A DNA stretch of 64,000 nucleotides, taken from NCBI GenBank assembly GCA_009917455.1, contig QZDS01000001.1:310001-374000 (forward strand), written 5' to 3'. Source of the stretch: a bacterium 1xD8-48 (GTDB taxonomy: Bacteria > Bacillota > Clostridia > Lachnospirales > Lachnospiraceae). Below, piece after piece: positions 48,159-58,800 of the stretch (position 1 is its first letter; every line of letters begins with the position of its first letter). The translations under genes were made by a program, and so were the position numbers. The notes beneath the pieces are model-generated. The model did no database searches. It saw only the letters and a program-made list of their open reading frames with translations, and was not told the DNA's origin.

Positions 48159-51100
48159 TCAACCCTCACCATCTCTTTTCCTATCATACTCTGCAGGCTC
48201 GTCAGCAGCTATCGTTGTGCTCTTTATCGGCACATATTGATGCGTCCTGGAAGATATAGGAATCACATAACCGGATGCGGAGGTATCAGAATATTCTTCA
48301 AAGTTTTCAACCTGTTCCATAACCTTTTTGAATACTTCAGGACTGTACTGCGGCGGATAGCCATTCTTAACCAGGCATATCTTGATATCAAGCTTCAGCT
48401 GATTACGGACATTTTTATTATTAAGCCAATCGGCAAAGGATGATTTTGTATCAATTATTTCCTTTACCTTTTTAGCCAGGGATTTGCACTTGTCATTAAT
48501 AACGATGCCGTCTGCTTCCTTATCTGTTCCATATTCAAAGTTGTACTGGTCGCGCAGGGCTATAAGAATATCGTAGAAAGCTTTTTCTTCAAAAGTCAAA
48601 CCAATCTTGCGGAAGCTTTCTCTGCTTTCATTCATCTTACGTAAAATAGTCAAAGCCTGCTCAGTTGCAATCTTAATAATATCCTCAGATGCATGCTCCT
48701 GCGCTTCTCCGGCTTCTTCCGCATCAAGCTGCCTGCGTCTTTCATGGTATTGCGCAATGGTCTTTTCCAGCATTTCCCGGAAAGTCCTTGCCGCCAGCTG
48801 ATTGACTTTTCCGTACTCCTTTATCTGCTTACGAAGCATTTTTACAAGAAGCTCAAGCCTGGTTGCAGGCATTCCGACATCAGATAATTTTTCAAAATAT
48901 TCCGGAGAAAAGATATCTTCTTCCTCGCCGCTTTCAAGAACACTTTCTACCCGATTGTATTTAAGAGCCTCCTCAACCATCCTGGCAACTGCCCGGTTCA
49001 TCGTATCGGTATCCACTTCGCCTGTTCCGCTCATCTTGCGAACAAAGCCTGCTATAGCCATAAAGCACTGTGCAAGTGCGGTTTCTTCTTCACCAGGATA
49101 CCCGGAAGGCTGACAAATATCAAAAGCAATTCTCATTCTCTTTACTGTCTGTAAGAAGTATGTCTTAAATGAGACCTTTTGAGTACCTTTGTTCCCTTCC
49201 GTCCGCAATTCCTGTGTTGACACAAATACGTATTCCGCGGCTTTTGCAAGCAGTCTGTAACGCTCCATAGGGTCACAATCCTGATTAAGAAAAGGTGTTA
49301 AATCATAATCCGCAAACAGGGATTTTAAAATTGCCATTTCTTCCCGAAATACAGAGGTTGCCTGCTCGACATCATCAGTTGTGGGTGCGACAGAAGCGTC
49401 GCCGCCGTAAACCTTCATAGCTTCCCGCATATTATCACGAATGCCAATATAGTCAATAACCATGCCAAACTCTTTCCCGGGGTATTTTCTGTTTACCCGG
49501 CTGATGGTCTGAATCAGCACATGTTTCTTTAGCGGTTTATCGTTATATAAATATGTAAGGGCCGGTACGTCGAATCCGGTAATCCACATATCGACAACGA
49601 TAGCGATATGGAAATTTGATTTTTCCTGTTTAAACGCTGCGTCCAGTTCTTCAGAACGCTTATCATTATGGCTGCCGCCGAGATAATTGTACATCTCAGC
49701 CTCATCATTACTGCCGACACTTGATATCATGGCAATAAAAGGCATTGGCTTCAATTCTTTCAGTTCTTCTTTCGTTGCTGATACTCCGTCAGCAGTTTTC
49801 TTTTCCTCAAACCATTCCGGGTATTTCGCATTGAATTTTTGCAATAATGCATACGCTATCTTCCTGTTTGAGCAGACTACCATGGCTTTCTGAATTCTAT
49901 CCGGGTCGCCGGCACAGGAAGAAACATAGTGGTCATGAATATCGACGGCAAGACGCTCCAGGCGTAATGGTTCTCCAAGAATGACCTCCATAGAGCTCAT
50001 TGCTTTTTTACTGGCTTCAATATCCTCCTGTGTCGCGCCGTCATCAGCACATTTTTTATAGTAATCTTCAATTTGTTTTACTTTTTCTTTGTTCAGCAAA
50101 ACTTTTGCGATACGGGGATGATACTTGATAGATACCGTAAGTCCGTCAGCAACCGCCTGGTCCATGGTATATCGGTCAATTTCCTCACCAAAAGTCTGAT
50201 AGGTTTCTGCAATCGGAGTTCCTGTAAAGCCTACGAAAGTAGCCTGTGGAAATGCTTCTTTCAACACCTTTGCATAGGGCTTTGACACCATGGCTTTCAT
50301 ATTTTTATCTGCATCCTTGCTGAACTGAATCTTTTTCGAATGTTCAAGCTGGGTCCGGTGCGCCTCATCGGAAAAACATATAATATTCCGCCGGTCATTG
50401 ATGAGACCAATTTTGTCATCTTTACGGTCGCAGAATTTCTGGATGGTACAGATATAGAAACCGCCGCTTTGTCTTGCTCCAAGTTCCTGCCTTAACTCTG
50501 CTCTGTTTTTTACAACGGAAACCTCGCCAAGATTCAGGAATTCTTTGCTCCTGGTAAAAAGCTTTGCTCCCTGTTTTTGAAGTTCATCACGGTCAACAAT
50601 CAGAACAATTGTCGGCGAGCCAATCTGCGGGATATCGGTACAGCGAAGGGCAAGCTGCCGGGCCAGAAACGCCATAGTGTAGGTTTTCCCGCATCCTGTC
50701 GCACCGAAATAGGTACCGCCTTTGCCGCTTCTTTTTACAACAGAATCTATGATACTTTGTTTCAGCAGCCTTGCCGCAAAAAACTGCGGATAGCGGCATA
50801 CGATTTCAATCTCGGAGCTGTCATAAATGCTGTCCTGAAAGTAAATGTAGTCTCTGAAAATTTCAAGGAAACGGGCAGAACTATATACGCCTTTTATCAT
50901 TGTTTCCGTCTCTGCAAAAGGCAGAGTGGATATTTTATCACCGTCTTTTACACGGCGCCAGGCATAGAAATGCTCATAGGGTGTACGGACGGTTCCAAGT
51001 CTTGTTTTTACGCCGTCTGAAATACAGGCAAGGGGGCAATAATGCAGTAAATGCGGAATATCTCTCCAATAGCGGATATTTATCTGCTCCCATGCGTCAT

Positions 51101-51608
51101 AAACAGTCGCATTCGCATCGGCAGGATTTTTCAGTTCAATCACACATAACGGCATACCGTTTACAAACAAAAGCAAGTCCGGTCTGCGGTTTTCTTTCTG
51201 ACCGTTGTCTGTATATTCTACTGTAAACTGGTTTACCACACGGAATATATTCTTGTTCGGATTTTCAAAATCAATGAGCGGTATCATTCTCGCCAATCCG
51301 TCTTGCGGTGTAAACTGAACGCCGCAGACCATCCATCCGTACACCTTGTGCAAAGCTGCAAAGTCGCTTTCGCTGCCTGCAAGACGCACATTATCAAAAA
51401 TCTGCGTAATCTCATCATTGGTTAAGCCCGAACTTGTATCGGCTATAAATTTCTTAAAATCATCGGCAATCAGCACATCTCTTTTGGTTACACGGGAAAT
51501 TTTACTGCCGGAAGTATACTCCCAGCCTTCCGCTTCCAGAAATCCAATGAAGGCATATTCATATTCTGATTCACAATAGCGACCATTGTAATTTTTTAGC
51601 TTAGCCAT
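48159..51608 (-). CDS. hsdR: Type I restriction enzyme, R subunit (system 1)
   Basis: The 1149-residue protein has an N-terminal nuclease domain with the PD-(D/E)XK core (RRPDLLLFVNGMPLCVIELK), a translocase with Walker A GATGCGKTYTM, ICFSDEAHRTQ and VGFTGTPIAETY, plus motif VI ISRVNRKYPGKEF, and a C-terminal helical domain. It cuts DNA after translocation when the HsdM/HsdS target is unmethylated. It follows hsdS by three bases. Because hsdM of this system is truncated, restriction without matching methylation would be harmful unless activity is lost or supplied elsewhere. Confidence 0.95.
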   Translation of the reverse strand: MAKLKNYNGRYCESEYEYAFIGFLEAEGWEYTSGSKISRVTKRDVLIADDFKKFIADTSSGLTNDEITQIFDNVRLAGSESDFAALHKVYGWMVCGVQFTPQDGLARMIPLIDFENPNKNIFRVVNQFTVEYTDNGQKENRRPDLLLFVNGMPLCVIELKNPADANATVYDAWEQINIRYWRDIPHLLHYCPLACISDGVKTRLGTVRTPYEHFYAWRRVKDGDKISTLPFAETETMIKGVYSSARFLEIFRDYIYFQDSIYDSSEIEIVCRYPQFFAARLLKQSIIDSVVKRSGKGGTYFGATGCGKTYTMAFLARQLALRCTDIPQIGSPTIVLIVDRDELQKQGAKLFTRSKEFLNLGEVSVVKNRAELRQELGARQSGGFYICTIQKFCDRKDDKIGLINDRRNIICFSDEAHRTQLEHSKKIQFSKDADKNMKAMVSKPYAKVLKEAFPQATFVGFTGTPIAETYQTFGEEIDRYTMDQAVADGLTVSIKYHPRIAKVLLNKEKVKQIEDYYKKCADDGATQEDIEASKKAMSSMEVILGEPLRLERLAVDIHDHYVSSCAGDPDRIQKAMVVCSNRKIAYALLQKFNAKYPEWFEEKKTADGVSATKEELKELKPMPFIAMISSVGSNDEAEMYNYLGGSHNDKRSEELDAAFKQEKSNFHIAIVVDMWITGFDVPALTYLYNDKPLKKHVLIQTISRVNRKYPGKEFGMVIDYIGIRDNMREAMKVYGGDASVAPTTDDVEQATSVFREEMAILKSLFADYDLTPFLNQDCDPMERYRLLAKAAEYVFVSTQELRTEGNKGTQKVSFKTYFLQTVKRMRIAFDICQPSGYPGEEETALAQCFMAIAGFVRKMSGTGEVDTDTMNRAVARMVEEALKYNRVESVLESGEEEDIFSPEYFEKLSDVGMPATRLELLVKMLRKQIKEYGKVNQLAARTFREMLEKTIAQYHERRRQLDAEEAGEAQEHASEDIIKIATEQALTILRKMNESRESFRKIGLTFEEKAFYDILIALRDQYNFEYGTDKEADGIVINDKCKSLAKKVKEIIDTKSSFADWLNNKNVRNQLKLDIKICLVKNGYPPQYSPEVFKKVMEQVENFEEYSDTSASGYVIPISSRTHQYVPIKSTTIAADEPAEYDRKRDGEG

Positions 51609-51611
51609 AAG

Positions 51612-52745
51612 CTATGCCTCCTTTGTTTTTCTTCCTTCCTCGACAGAGCCTTTTATAAGTATCGGGCAAATGTCTTTGATTTGTGCTTTCAGTTTTTCAT
51701 TGATTTTTTTGCGTTCTTTATATACTGTATAAATATCAGCAATAAACTTCTGACTTCTGATATCCGCAACAGGTATTTCAACTTTAATTAAATCATCCCA
51801 GGTAAATGTTTCTCTTGCGGAACCCCAGGAATGAAATCTTGCGTATCTGTCAAATTCTGTCCGGTTAAAAAACATGGATAAATATTCAGGTAATAATTTA
51901 TCTTCGTTTACAGAGAACACTTCATTTACCGATGTTACAACAATATCCTCATTGGTGTTATTAAAGGCATATGCAAAAACCTTTTCGTTGTGTGTGGTCT
52001 GTACAAAACTAAATTGACGTGGTTTAACTACTTTGTAATTAGCCAGTTCGTTTCGATTAACTTTTGAAGTAGGCTCCCGAAACTCCTTAGCCGTACTTAC
52101 ACCCATAACGTTTTTTGTACCATTAGAACCATTTCTTACATCATGTCGTTCAATAAACGGTCCAATAGCCTCACAATGCATTTTACGTCTTAAACCTTCA
52201 ATATAAGCATCACAAACCAGCTTCAAATCCTCCAGCCCGCGCTCATAGCTTTGCTGATTTGCAAGCATGGTATTGTAGACATCTGCATACTTTTGCTGGA
52301 CTATAAGTGGCGGGAGGTGCAATTCCATATCACATAAAGTCTCAAAGGAGAATACTTCTGTTGAACTTCCCCATGACTGAAAGCAGGCTTCCCTGTCCCA
52401 CTCATCCCGCTTAAAGTGTAAAAACAAATAGTCAGCCAAAACAACATCTTCCATTGATGGTTTTACTTTGAACGCTACATTATTCCAACTAATAATAAAA
52501 GTATCATTTGTATTATTATAACCGAAACCAATTCTCTTACCATGTGTTCTGGGATTATAAATGAATTCCCCCGGTCTTACAACTAAAAATTTAGATAAGT
52601 CTGCTCCTGTCACATTAGCTTTCGTAGGTATTATTTCCTTTGTGATTGTCATACCTCTCACATCATCAGAGCCATATATCAATTCCGAATTGGTATCTGA
52701 AACAAGCTCGATTAGTTTTCCAAGTTTATATTTAGTCAATCCCAT
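51612..52745 (-). CDS. hsdS: Type I restriction enzyme, S (specificity) subunit (system 1)
   Basis: The 377-residue protein has two target recognition domains in tandem. Each half ends in a matching block: FQSWGSSTEVFSFETLCDMELHLP, then QKYADVY, and FHSWGSARETFTWDDLIKVEIP, then QKFIADIY. Each is followed by a helix used as spacer. This sets a bipartite DNA target. ATG 52745 follows AAGGGAATTGGTT and overlaps hsdM by 14 bases. The similarity of the two halves shows the ancestral duplication typical of HsdS. Confidence 0.92.
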   Translation of the reverse strand: MGLTKYKLGKLIELVSDTNSELIYGSDDVRGMTITKEIIPTKANVTGADLSKFLVVRPGEFIYNPRTHGKRIGFGYNNTNDTFIISWNNVAFKVKPSMEDVVLADYLFLHFKRDEWDREACFQSWGSSTEVFSFETLCDMELHLPPLIVQQKYADVYNTMLANQQSYERGLEDLKLVCDAYIEGLRRKMHCEAIGPFIERHDVRNGSNGTKNVMGVSTAKEFREPTSKVNRNELANYKVVKPRQFSFVQTTHNEKVFAYAFNNTNEDIVVTSVNEVFSVNEDKLLPEYLSMFFNRTEFDRYARFHSWGSARETFTWDDLIKVEIPVADIRSQKFIADIYTVYKERKKINEKLKAQIKDICPILIKGSVEEGRKTKEA

Positions 52746-53868
52746 AACCAATTCCCTTAAATGCGTCTTCCAGCATCTGCTGGGATTTTCTTTCCTGCTT
52801 CATGACTTCCTTCATTTCTGCCTGAATACGGGCCATTTCCTTTTCATAATCAATATCCAAATCATGGTCGATAAACTCAATATATTTGCTCGGAGTAAGC
52901 GTCCAGCCTTTGGTTTTAATCTCGGCAATACCTACACTACGGTAAAGTTCAGGTACATCGTATTTTGTTCCGTCAGTTCCTTCACTCTGCCAGGTATGAT
53001 AAATACCGGCGGCTTTCTCTATCTGTTCCGCTGTCAAACGCACTTTCTTTTTATTTTCACCCTTAACAGGATTTTCTCTCCATTGACGCAAATCCATAAA
53101 AAGTATTTCATGTTTGCGGTTGCGAAGATTTCTGCCGTGATAGCTGCCTCCTTTTTTATTCTGATTCAAAATCCAAAGGGTAACGCTTATATCGGTAGTA
53201 ATGAACAGCTCTCTCGGAAGAACGATAATAGCTTCAATCTTGTCATTTTGAATGAGTTTTTTACGGATTTCCAAAGTATCACTATCATTTAACGCACCGT
53301 TGGCAAGCAGGAATCCGGCGACGCCATTAGCAGGCTTTAAATGTGAAAGCATATGCAAAATCCAGGCATAGTTTGCGTTACTTTCCGGCGGTGTTTGATA
53401 CTCCGTCCAACGAGGGTCATTTTTCAGATTATCATCATACCAGCCTTTCAGGTTAAATGGCGGGTTAGCCATAATGTAATTAAAATACAGTCCCCTGTGC
53501 AAATCATGCGTGAAGGAAGAATCGTTTGTTTCGCCGAGGTTGTGACTGAGTCCGCGAAGCGCAAGGTTCATTTTTGCAAGACGATAGGTGGCCGCATCCT
53601 TCTCCTGTCCGTAAATATTGATTCGGTTGATATCACCCTGCTTTGACTTTACAAGGGCGGCGCTCTGAATAAACATACCGCCGGAACCACAACAAGGGTC
53701 TATCGTAGTAGCGTCTTTGATACAAAGCCCATCTGTGATTTTCACGGAAGAAGGGCGTAAAAAGGCTTGAAATAAAGGCATTTCCGCCCTTTGCGACCGA
53801 CCTGCTACCGTTGTGCTGTGACGGCAGAAAGCCGGTCGTATTCTGAAAGCTGTCTGTGCCATTGCCAT
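52732..53868 (-). CDS. hsdM: Type I DNA methyltransferase, 5'-truncated and fused to foreign sequence (system 1)
   Basis: From residue 57 on, the 378-residue product is a normal HsdM catalytic domain: motif I DPCCGSGGMFIQSA, IYGQEKDAATYRLAKMNL, motif IV MANPPFNLKGW and IVLPRELFITTDISVTLWI. The first 50 residues or so (MAMAQTAFRIRPAFCRHSTT and on) are unlike any HsdM and replace the usual N-terminal helical domain of about 150-200 residues. ATG 53868 has a strong AGGAAGGGGGTGCAAA site. The lost domain contacts DNA and HsdS, so methylation is probably abolished. Repeats at 53896-53950 mark the rearrangement. Confidence 0.85.
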   Translation of the reverse strand: MAMAQTAFRIRPAFCRHSTTVAGRSQRAEMPLFQAFLRPSSVKITDGLCIKDATTIDPCCGSGGMFIQSAALVKSKQGDINRINIYGQEKDAATYRLAKMNLALRGLSHNLGETNDSSFTHDLHRGLYFNYIMANPPFNLKGWYDDNLKNDPRWTEYQTPPESNANYAWILHMLSHLKPANGVAGFLLANGALNDSDTLEIRKKLIQNDKIEAIIVLPRELFITTDISVTLWILNQNKKGGSYHGRNLRNRKHEILFMDLRQWRENPVKGENKKKVRLTAEQIEKAAGIYHTWQSEGTDGTKYDVPELYRSVGIAEIKTKGWTLTPSKYIEFIDHDLDIDYEKEMARIQAEMKEVMKQERKSQQMLEDAFKGIGYGID

Positions 53869-53895
53869 TTTGCACCCCCTTCCTGTGAGATTTCT

Positions 53896-53950
53896 GCTAT
53901 CGCTAAAATGTGTGGCTATCGCTGAAAAATGTGTAAACGCTGAAAAGTTT
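53896..53950 (+). repeat. Short direct repeats at the break in the first hsdM
   Basis: GCTATCGCTAAAATGTGT (53896-53913) and GCTATCGCTGAAAAATGTGT (53915-53934) are followed by AAACGCTGAAAAGTTT (53935-53950), so CGCT-R-AAAA recurs three times. Multiple short end repeats are seen at IS21-family termini. A trace of such an element is a reasonable but unproven reading. No transposase gene is present. Confidence 0.5.
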
Positions 53951-55796
53951 ACCACTTATACATATCTTTCAGCGTTTGCACGAGCATATCGGTTCTGGCT
54001 TTAATCCTATCTATCGTCCATGAGTCCTCGTATACGACAGTCTGATTAAGGTAGAGACCGTTTCGGTATCCCATATCCTTTGTCTTGTCTTTCGACTTTC
54101 GGTCTTTCTTCTGCTCAAAGGACATATTGGACAAGTTCTGGTTATATCCCGTGATGGTTAGATTTCCGAGGGTATGGACATAATCAGAGCGATACTGCCT
54201 TGCACGGTCCTTATCGCCGACGGCGATCATATCAACCCATGCGTCTGGGATGTTTTCTCCTTCGGGGAAGATATGCTCAATTGTCCATACATACTTATTA
54301 CTGTTGTCACGTGCCCAAAGGTCAGAATAGATTTCCTTTGTCTGATGCTGTGCCTCTATGCTGCAAAGAATGAACCTTGTCGCTTCGGGATTCTCATCAT
54401 AAATCGAGCCGCGCAATTTGCTTTCAAATGCCTCATCCGTTGCGGAAACAGAAATCAGCTTCTCACGAACAGCAGAAACCACCTCTGCTCCACGCAGAAC
54501 TTTTACCTCGCTAATGATGTCGATGAATAGCTGCGTGAGCTTGCGCGTGTTCGGGACATCTGTAACATTACGGCGAACGAAGAAGGTGATGAGGGTTTTA
54601 ATGATCTCATCAAGATTCCCGTCTGCCAGGTCAAGTTCATCCTGATTTGACATGACGTACAGCAACAGAATGTATGATGGAGCACCGGCTATTCTTTCAA
54701 GGTCAGCAAGAGAAGTTGTGTAAACATATTCATCCTCGCTGTTGTTCGTAATCAGGGCGTAAATCTTCGACTTTTGCAGAAGATCGTCAAGTAGCGATTT
54801 GTAATCGCTCTTAATCATCTTCTCGTAAATATCAAGCAGAGTTGTCCTCGTGGCTAAGTAACCGAGGTAGTACTTTTTATCCGAGCCTTTATATGGCGCA
54901 TTCAATTCCTCTCTGAAGGAGTTATAGTACTGACGGAAAAAACGCTCTTGTACGGAATAATCCTCCTGACCTACATTGAACAGGATTTGCTTCCAAATTT
55001 CATAGCTGTTATCCGCATCCGCTTTGCTTTCTGCTGACGCAATCAAGGTGTTTTTTATCAAATCAATCGCCGAAAGCGGAACACCTCTATGGTTAAGGGA
55101 CTCAAAAAGCATATAGGCATCTTTGTTGGTATCGACTTCAATTCCAACCATGATGGCGTTTTCAAACTTCCGCACGATACCAAATAAAGCACCGACATCA
55201 TTTATGTTGGGATTTTCTTCTTTGGCATCAGCCACTTTTTCATCTATCAGCTTTCCAAAGTGCTTATATGCCTTGGAAATTCTACGGTTACCGAAGTTTT
55301 TCGGATGACCTTTTTGTCCAGTAATAATCCCCTTATCGGAAAGGACAAAGGAAAAGTCCTCGTCATTCATATTTTGCTTTTGGAGAATAAGACGCTGGAC
55401 ATATTCCGTTTTCTTCGTTCCATCGGAAGTATATGTCTGTTTTTTATTGGCAAGCTCGCTCCGCAAATTAGCGAGGTCAGTCCGCTCGTCCTCATCCATT
55501 TGTTCTTTCAGAGCATTCAGCTTTTCATACAAAGCTGTGAGAAGCAGCATAATCGTAGTAAATCTCTGCTGTCCGTCAATCACCTCAAGAGTAGTACCGT
55601 TAAGAGAACCGCTGTTGACACAGATATAAGAGCCGAGAAAATACCCGTAGTCATTTTCGGTCACGTCATTAAACAATGCGTCCCAGTCGTTGATTCCCCA
55701 TGTGTACTCTCGTTGATATTTTGGTATCCGATAAACCACATTGCTGTTTATTGCAAAGATATCGGATACCGTAGGATGTGCTACCTGTTTTATCAT
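53949..55796 (-). CDS. DUF262/DUF1524 protein (GmrSD-like type IV restriction)
   Basis: The 615-residue protein has the DUF262 ParB-like domain with YRIPKYQREYTWG and EVIDGQQRFTTIMLLL, a middle helical part, and a C-terminal DUF1524 HNH-type nuclease region with IEHIFPEG and HTLGNLTITGYNQNLSN. GmrSD proteins use the first domain for NTP hydrolysis and the second to cut modified phage DNA. It starts 23 bases after the second HsdR gene and is likely transcribed with that operon. It ends against the repeats that truncate the first hsdM. Confidence 0.9.
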   Translation of the reverse strand: MIKQVAHPTVSDIFAINSNVVYRIPKYQREYTWGINDWDALFNDVTENDYGYFLGSYICVNSGSLNGTTLEVIDGQQRFTTIMLLLTALYEKLNALKEQMDEDERTDLANLRSELANKKQTYTSDGTKKTEYVQRLILQKQNMNDEDFSFVLSDKGIITGQKGHPKNFGNRRISKAYKHFGKLIDEKVADAKEENPNINDVGALFGIVRKFENAIMVGIEVDTNKDAYMLFESLNHRGVPLSAIDLIKNTLIASAESKADADNSYEIWKQILFNVGQEDYSVQERFFRQYYNSFREELNAPYKGSDKKYYLGYLATRTTLLDIYEKMIKSDYKSLLDDLLQKSKIYALITNNSEDEYVYTTSLADLERIAGAPSYILLLYVMSNQDELDLADGNLDEIIKTLITFFVRRNVTDVPNTRKLTQLFIDIISEVKVLRGAEVVSAVREKLISVSATDEAFESKLRGSIYDENPEATRFILCSIEAQHQTKEIYSDLWARDNSNKYVWTIEHIFPEGENIPDAWVDMIAVGDKDRARQYRSDYVHTLGNLTITGYNQNLSNMSFEQKKDRKSKDKTKDMGYRNGLYLNQTVVYEDSWTIDRIKARTDMLVQTLKDMYKW

Positions 55797-55819
55797 TTCA
55801 TCTGCTCCTCACATCATGT

Positions 55820-58800
55820 TTATTCGTCTTTCGGTGTCGCTCCATACGGCACCGTGTCCTCGGCTACCATCGAAAGCGGAGGCTCATACTCAGGGTATCG
55901 GTATACCTTCTTGTCTGATGTATCCACAGTTGGTTTCTCGTAGGTAGCATTAAATATCAGGTCAAGAAGCCAATCGCGGAACGTCTGATTTCTCCTGCTA
56001 CGGGTATCTCCCTGATAAGCCGTATAAAGCTCCATGCCGCTGGACATATTGCGCAGGATAGCTTCCCAAGTGGCGCGTTCACTTTCGTCGCGGGCATTCT
56101 GGATATCAGAAAACTGCATAGCATTCCGATAACGCTCGTCCTTCTTGACTTCCTCGGCAATTTCCTGAATCTGCTTCTTAATCTTGTCCTCATCCGTCCA
56201 GTCGCAGTTACCCCATACATCGTGGAAGGATTCAAGAATATGTGTTAAAGTATCCAGTTCCGGAACTGGTATGCCAATATCGGTCTGGACAGGCACCGGC
56301 TTCACCTCTGCATCTTCGTTTGCAAGAGAGATAGACATCGTTTGCTGTGCAACAACACGATAGCTGTCCAAATCTACGCTCTCTATAATCTTTTTGTAGT
56401 CGTCGTTCTCGTCACCGACCTTCGGTAGCTTTGGCACTAACAAGGTCAGGAATATTGACAGCTTCTCCCAATCAGGAGAGCCATACGGAAGGATTGATGA
56501 CAGGAAATTATAAGTACGCACAAATGCCTTAGCACTCTTCTTAAACTCGACCTTATCGTCATATTCCAGTTTCTTAAACAACTCAACGCACTTATCGATA
56601 ATCGGATCAATTTGCTCACGGTCAGCATTATTAAGATAAAGTCCCACAAAGGTATCTACATCCTCATCTGTATATACCTGCATCGGCTCCATGTTATCAA
56701 CCAGGTCGTTCAGCTTATTTGCATCGGTTTCGCCCGAAAGGACGGTCGTCTTGTAATAGCGTTCGAAGGATTTCTGAATGTCCGCCGGGTTATTTATAAA
56801 GTCCAGTACGAATGTATCGGTCTTATACTGCGCGCAGCGATTCAACCTGGAAAGAGTCTGCACGGCCTTTATATCAAACAGCTTCTTATCAACATACATA
56901 GTCTGAAGAAGCGGCTCGTCGTACCCAGTCTGGAATTTGTCTGCTACCACTAAAATACGATACGGGTCTTTGCGGAATTCCTTTTCGATTTTTGCGCTGG
57001 GGAATCCGTTAATTTTTGTCTCAGTGTATGTCTCGCCTTTGTACCGAACTTCCCCTGAGAAAGCAATCATCGGCTTGTACTGGCTCTTGCGTTCTTCCAA
57101 CTCTTTCTTGATGGCAAAGTAGTATTCTATGGCTCTCTGAATCTGATGGGTTACAACCATCGCACGAGCCTTCCCCTTGATTCTCATTCGGACGTTATTG
57201 TAGAAATGCTCGACAATGATTGCTGCTTTTTCTTCTATGGCGTGTTCATCGCTTTCCACATAAGAGCGTAGAATCTTATTTGCCCGTTTCTTATCGAAGA
57301 GTGGATCATCGCTTACGGTTTTCGTGAGATGGTAATAGCTCTGGTACGGCGTGTAATATTTCAGGACATCAAGGATGAACTTCTCCTCGATAGCCTGCTT
57401 CATGGTATAGACATCATGAGGCTTTGCCTTTTTCGTTCCGTCCTCGTTCAGAATAGGATTCCCGTTTTCGTCCGTAAGTACCTCGCCGAACATCTCCAAA
57501 GTTTTATTCTTCGGCGTAGCCGTAAACGCAAAATAGCTGGCGTTATTCGCCATCTTTTTACCTTCGATGATTGTGTTGATTTTGTCCTCAAGCTCATCAT
57601 CATCTTCGTAAACGCTGCCGGAGATGGCAATGTTCATCTTTGCGGCAAGACTGCCATTCTGACTGGAATGCGCCTCGTCAATGATGATTGCAAAAGTCCT
57701 GTTCTTATAATCTGTAGAGATGTCGTTCAGGATGAATTGGAACTTGTGGACAATGGTAATAATGATCTTCTTGCCCTCATCCAAAAGTGTATGAAGATCA
57801 GAGGCAGACTTTGCCCAGCCTACCGTGGAGGACACCTGTGTAAACTGTCTGATGGTATTTTTTATCTGCTTATCAAGGTTGATACGGTCGGTAACGACAA
57901 TGACCGTGTCAAATACATTTTTACCGTTACTTTTGATGCCGACAAGCTGATGCGCCAACCATGCGATTGAATTTGACTTGCCGCTACCCGCACTGTGCTG
58001 AATCAGATAACGCTGATCGGAGCCCTCTCTTTGCGCACGGTCAAGAAGCATGGTCACAACCTTCAGCTGATGATACCTTGGGAAAATCTGCTTGTAGCTT
58101 ACCTTCCCGGTGTCTTCATCCTTGTCCGCTATAATCTGAACATAGTTCTCCAGAATATTCGAAAGCTCATGCTTCGTCAGGATATCCTTCCACAGATAAT
58201 CGGTCCTTATCCCGCTGTCGTTCGGAGGATTGCCCGCACCATCGTTATAGCCTTTGTTGAACGGCATGAAATAGGATGCGTCCTTTTTCAGTTCGGTACA
58301 CATCATGATTTCGTTGTCATCCACGGCAAAATGAACAATACATCTCTTAAAGCTGAAGAGTCTCTCCGCAGGGTCTCGGTCGTTCATATACTGTCTGACC
58401 GCATCCGACGTGTTTTGAAGCGTAAATTGATTTTTTAGCTCCATCGTGATGATAGGCATCCCGTTCAAAAAAATACAGAGATCGAGTGCAAGGCGACCGT
58501 ACTCCTTGGAATACTGGAGTTGCCTCGTGACACTGAAGATATTATCCTCATACAGTTTTCGTGCATTCTGATTACCTTCGCTCGGAAGCACCTGGTAAAA
58601 CTCCAGCGTCTTATTTTTGTATTTGAAGCCCTTTCTGAGTATCTCAATAACACCCTGATCGGACAGCTTTCTGCTGAGTCGGTCAAGAAATTTTTTCTTC
58701 TCTGCCGGAGTGTCAAGGATACGCAGTTCCGCCATCTCTCTTGACTGTGTCGCTTCCAGATAACGGAACAGACGAGTCTCATCGATGGCGTAGTCCTTGT

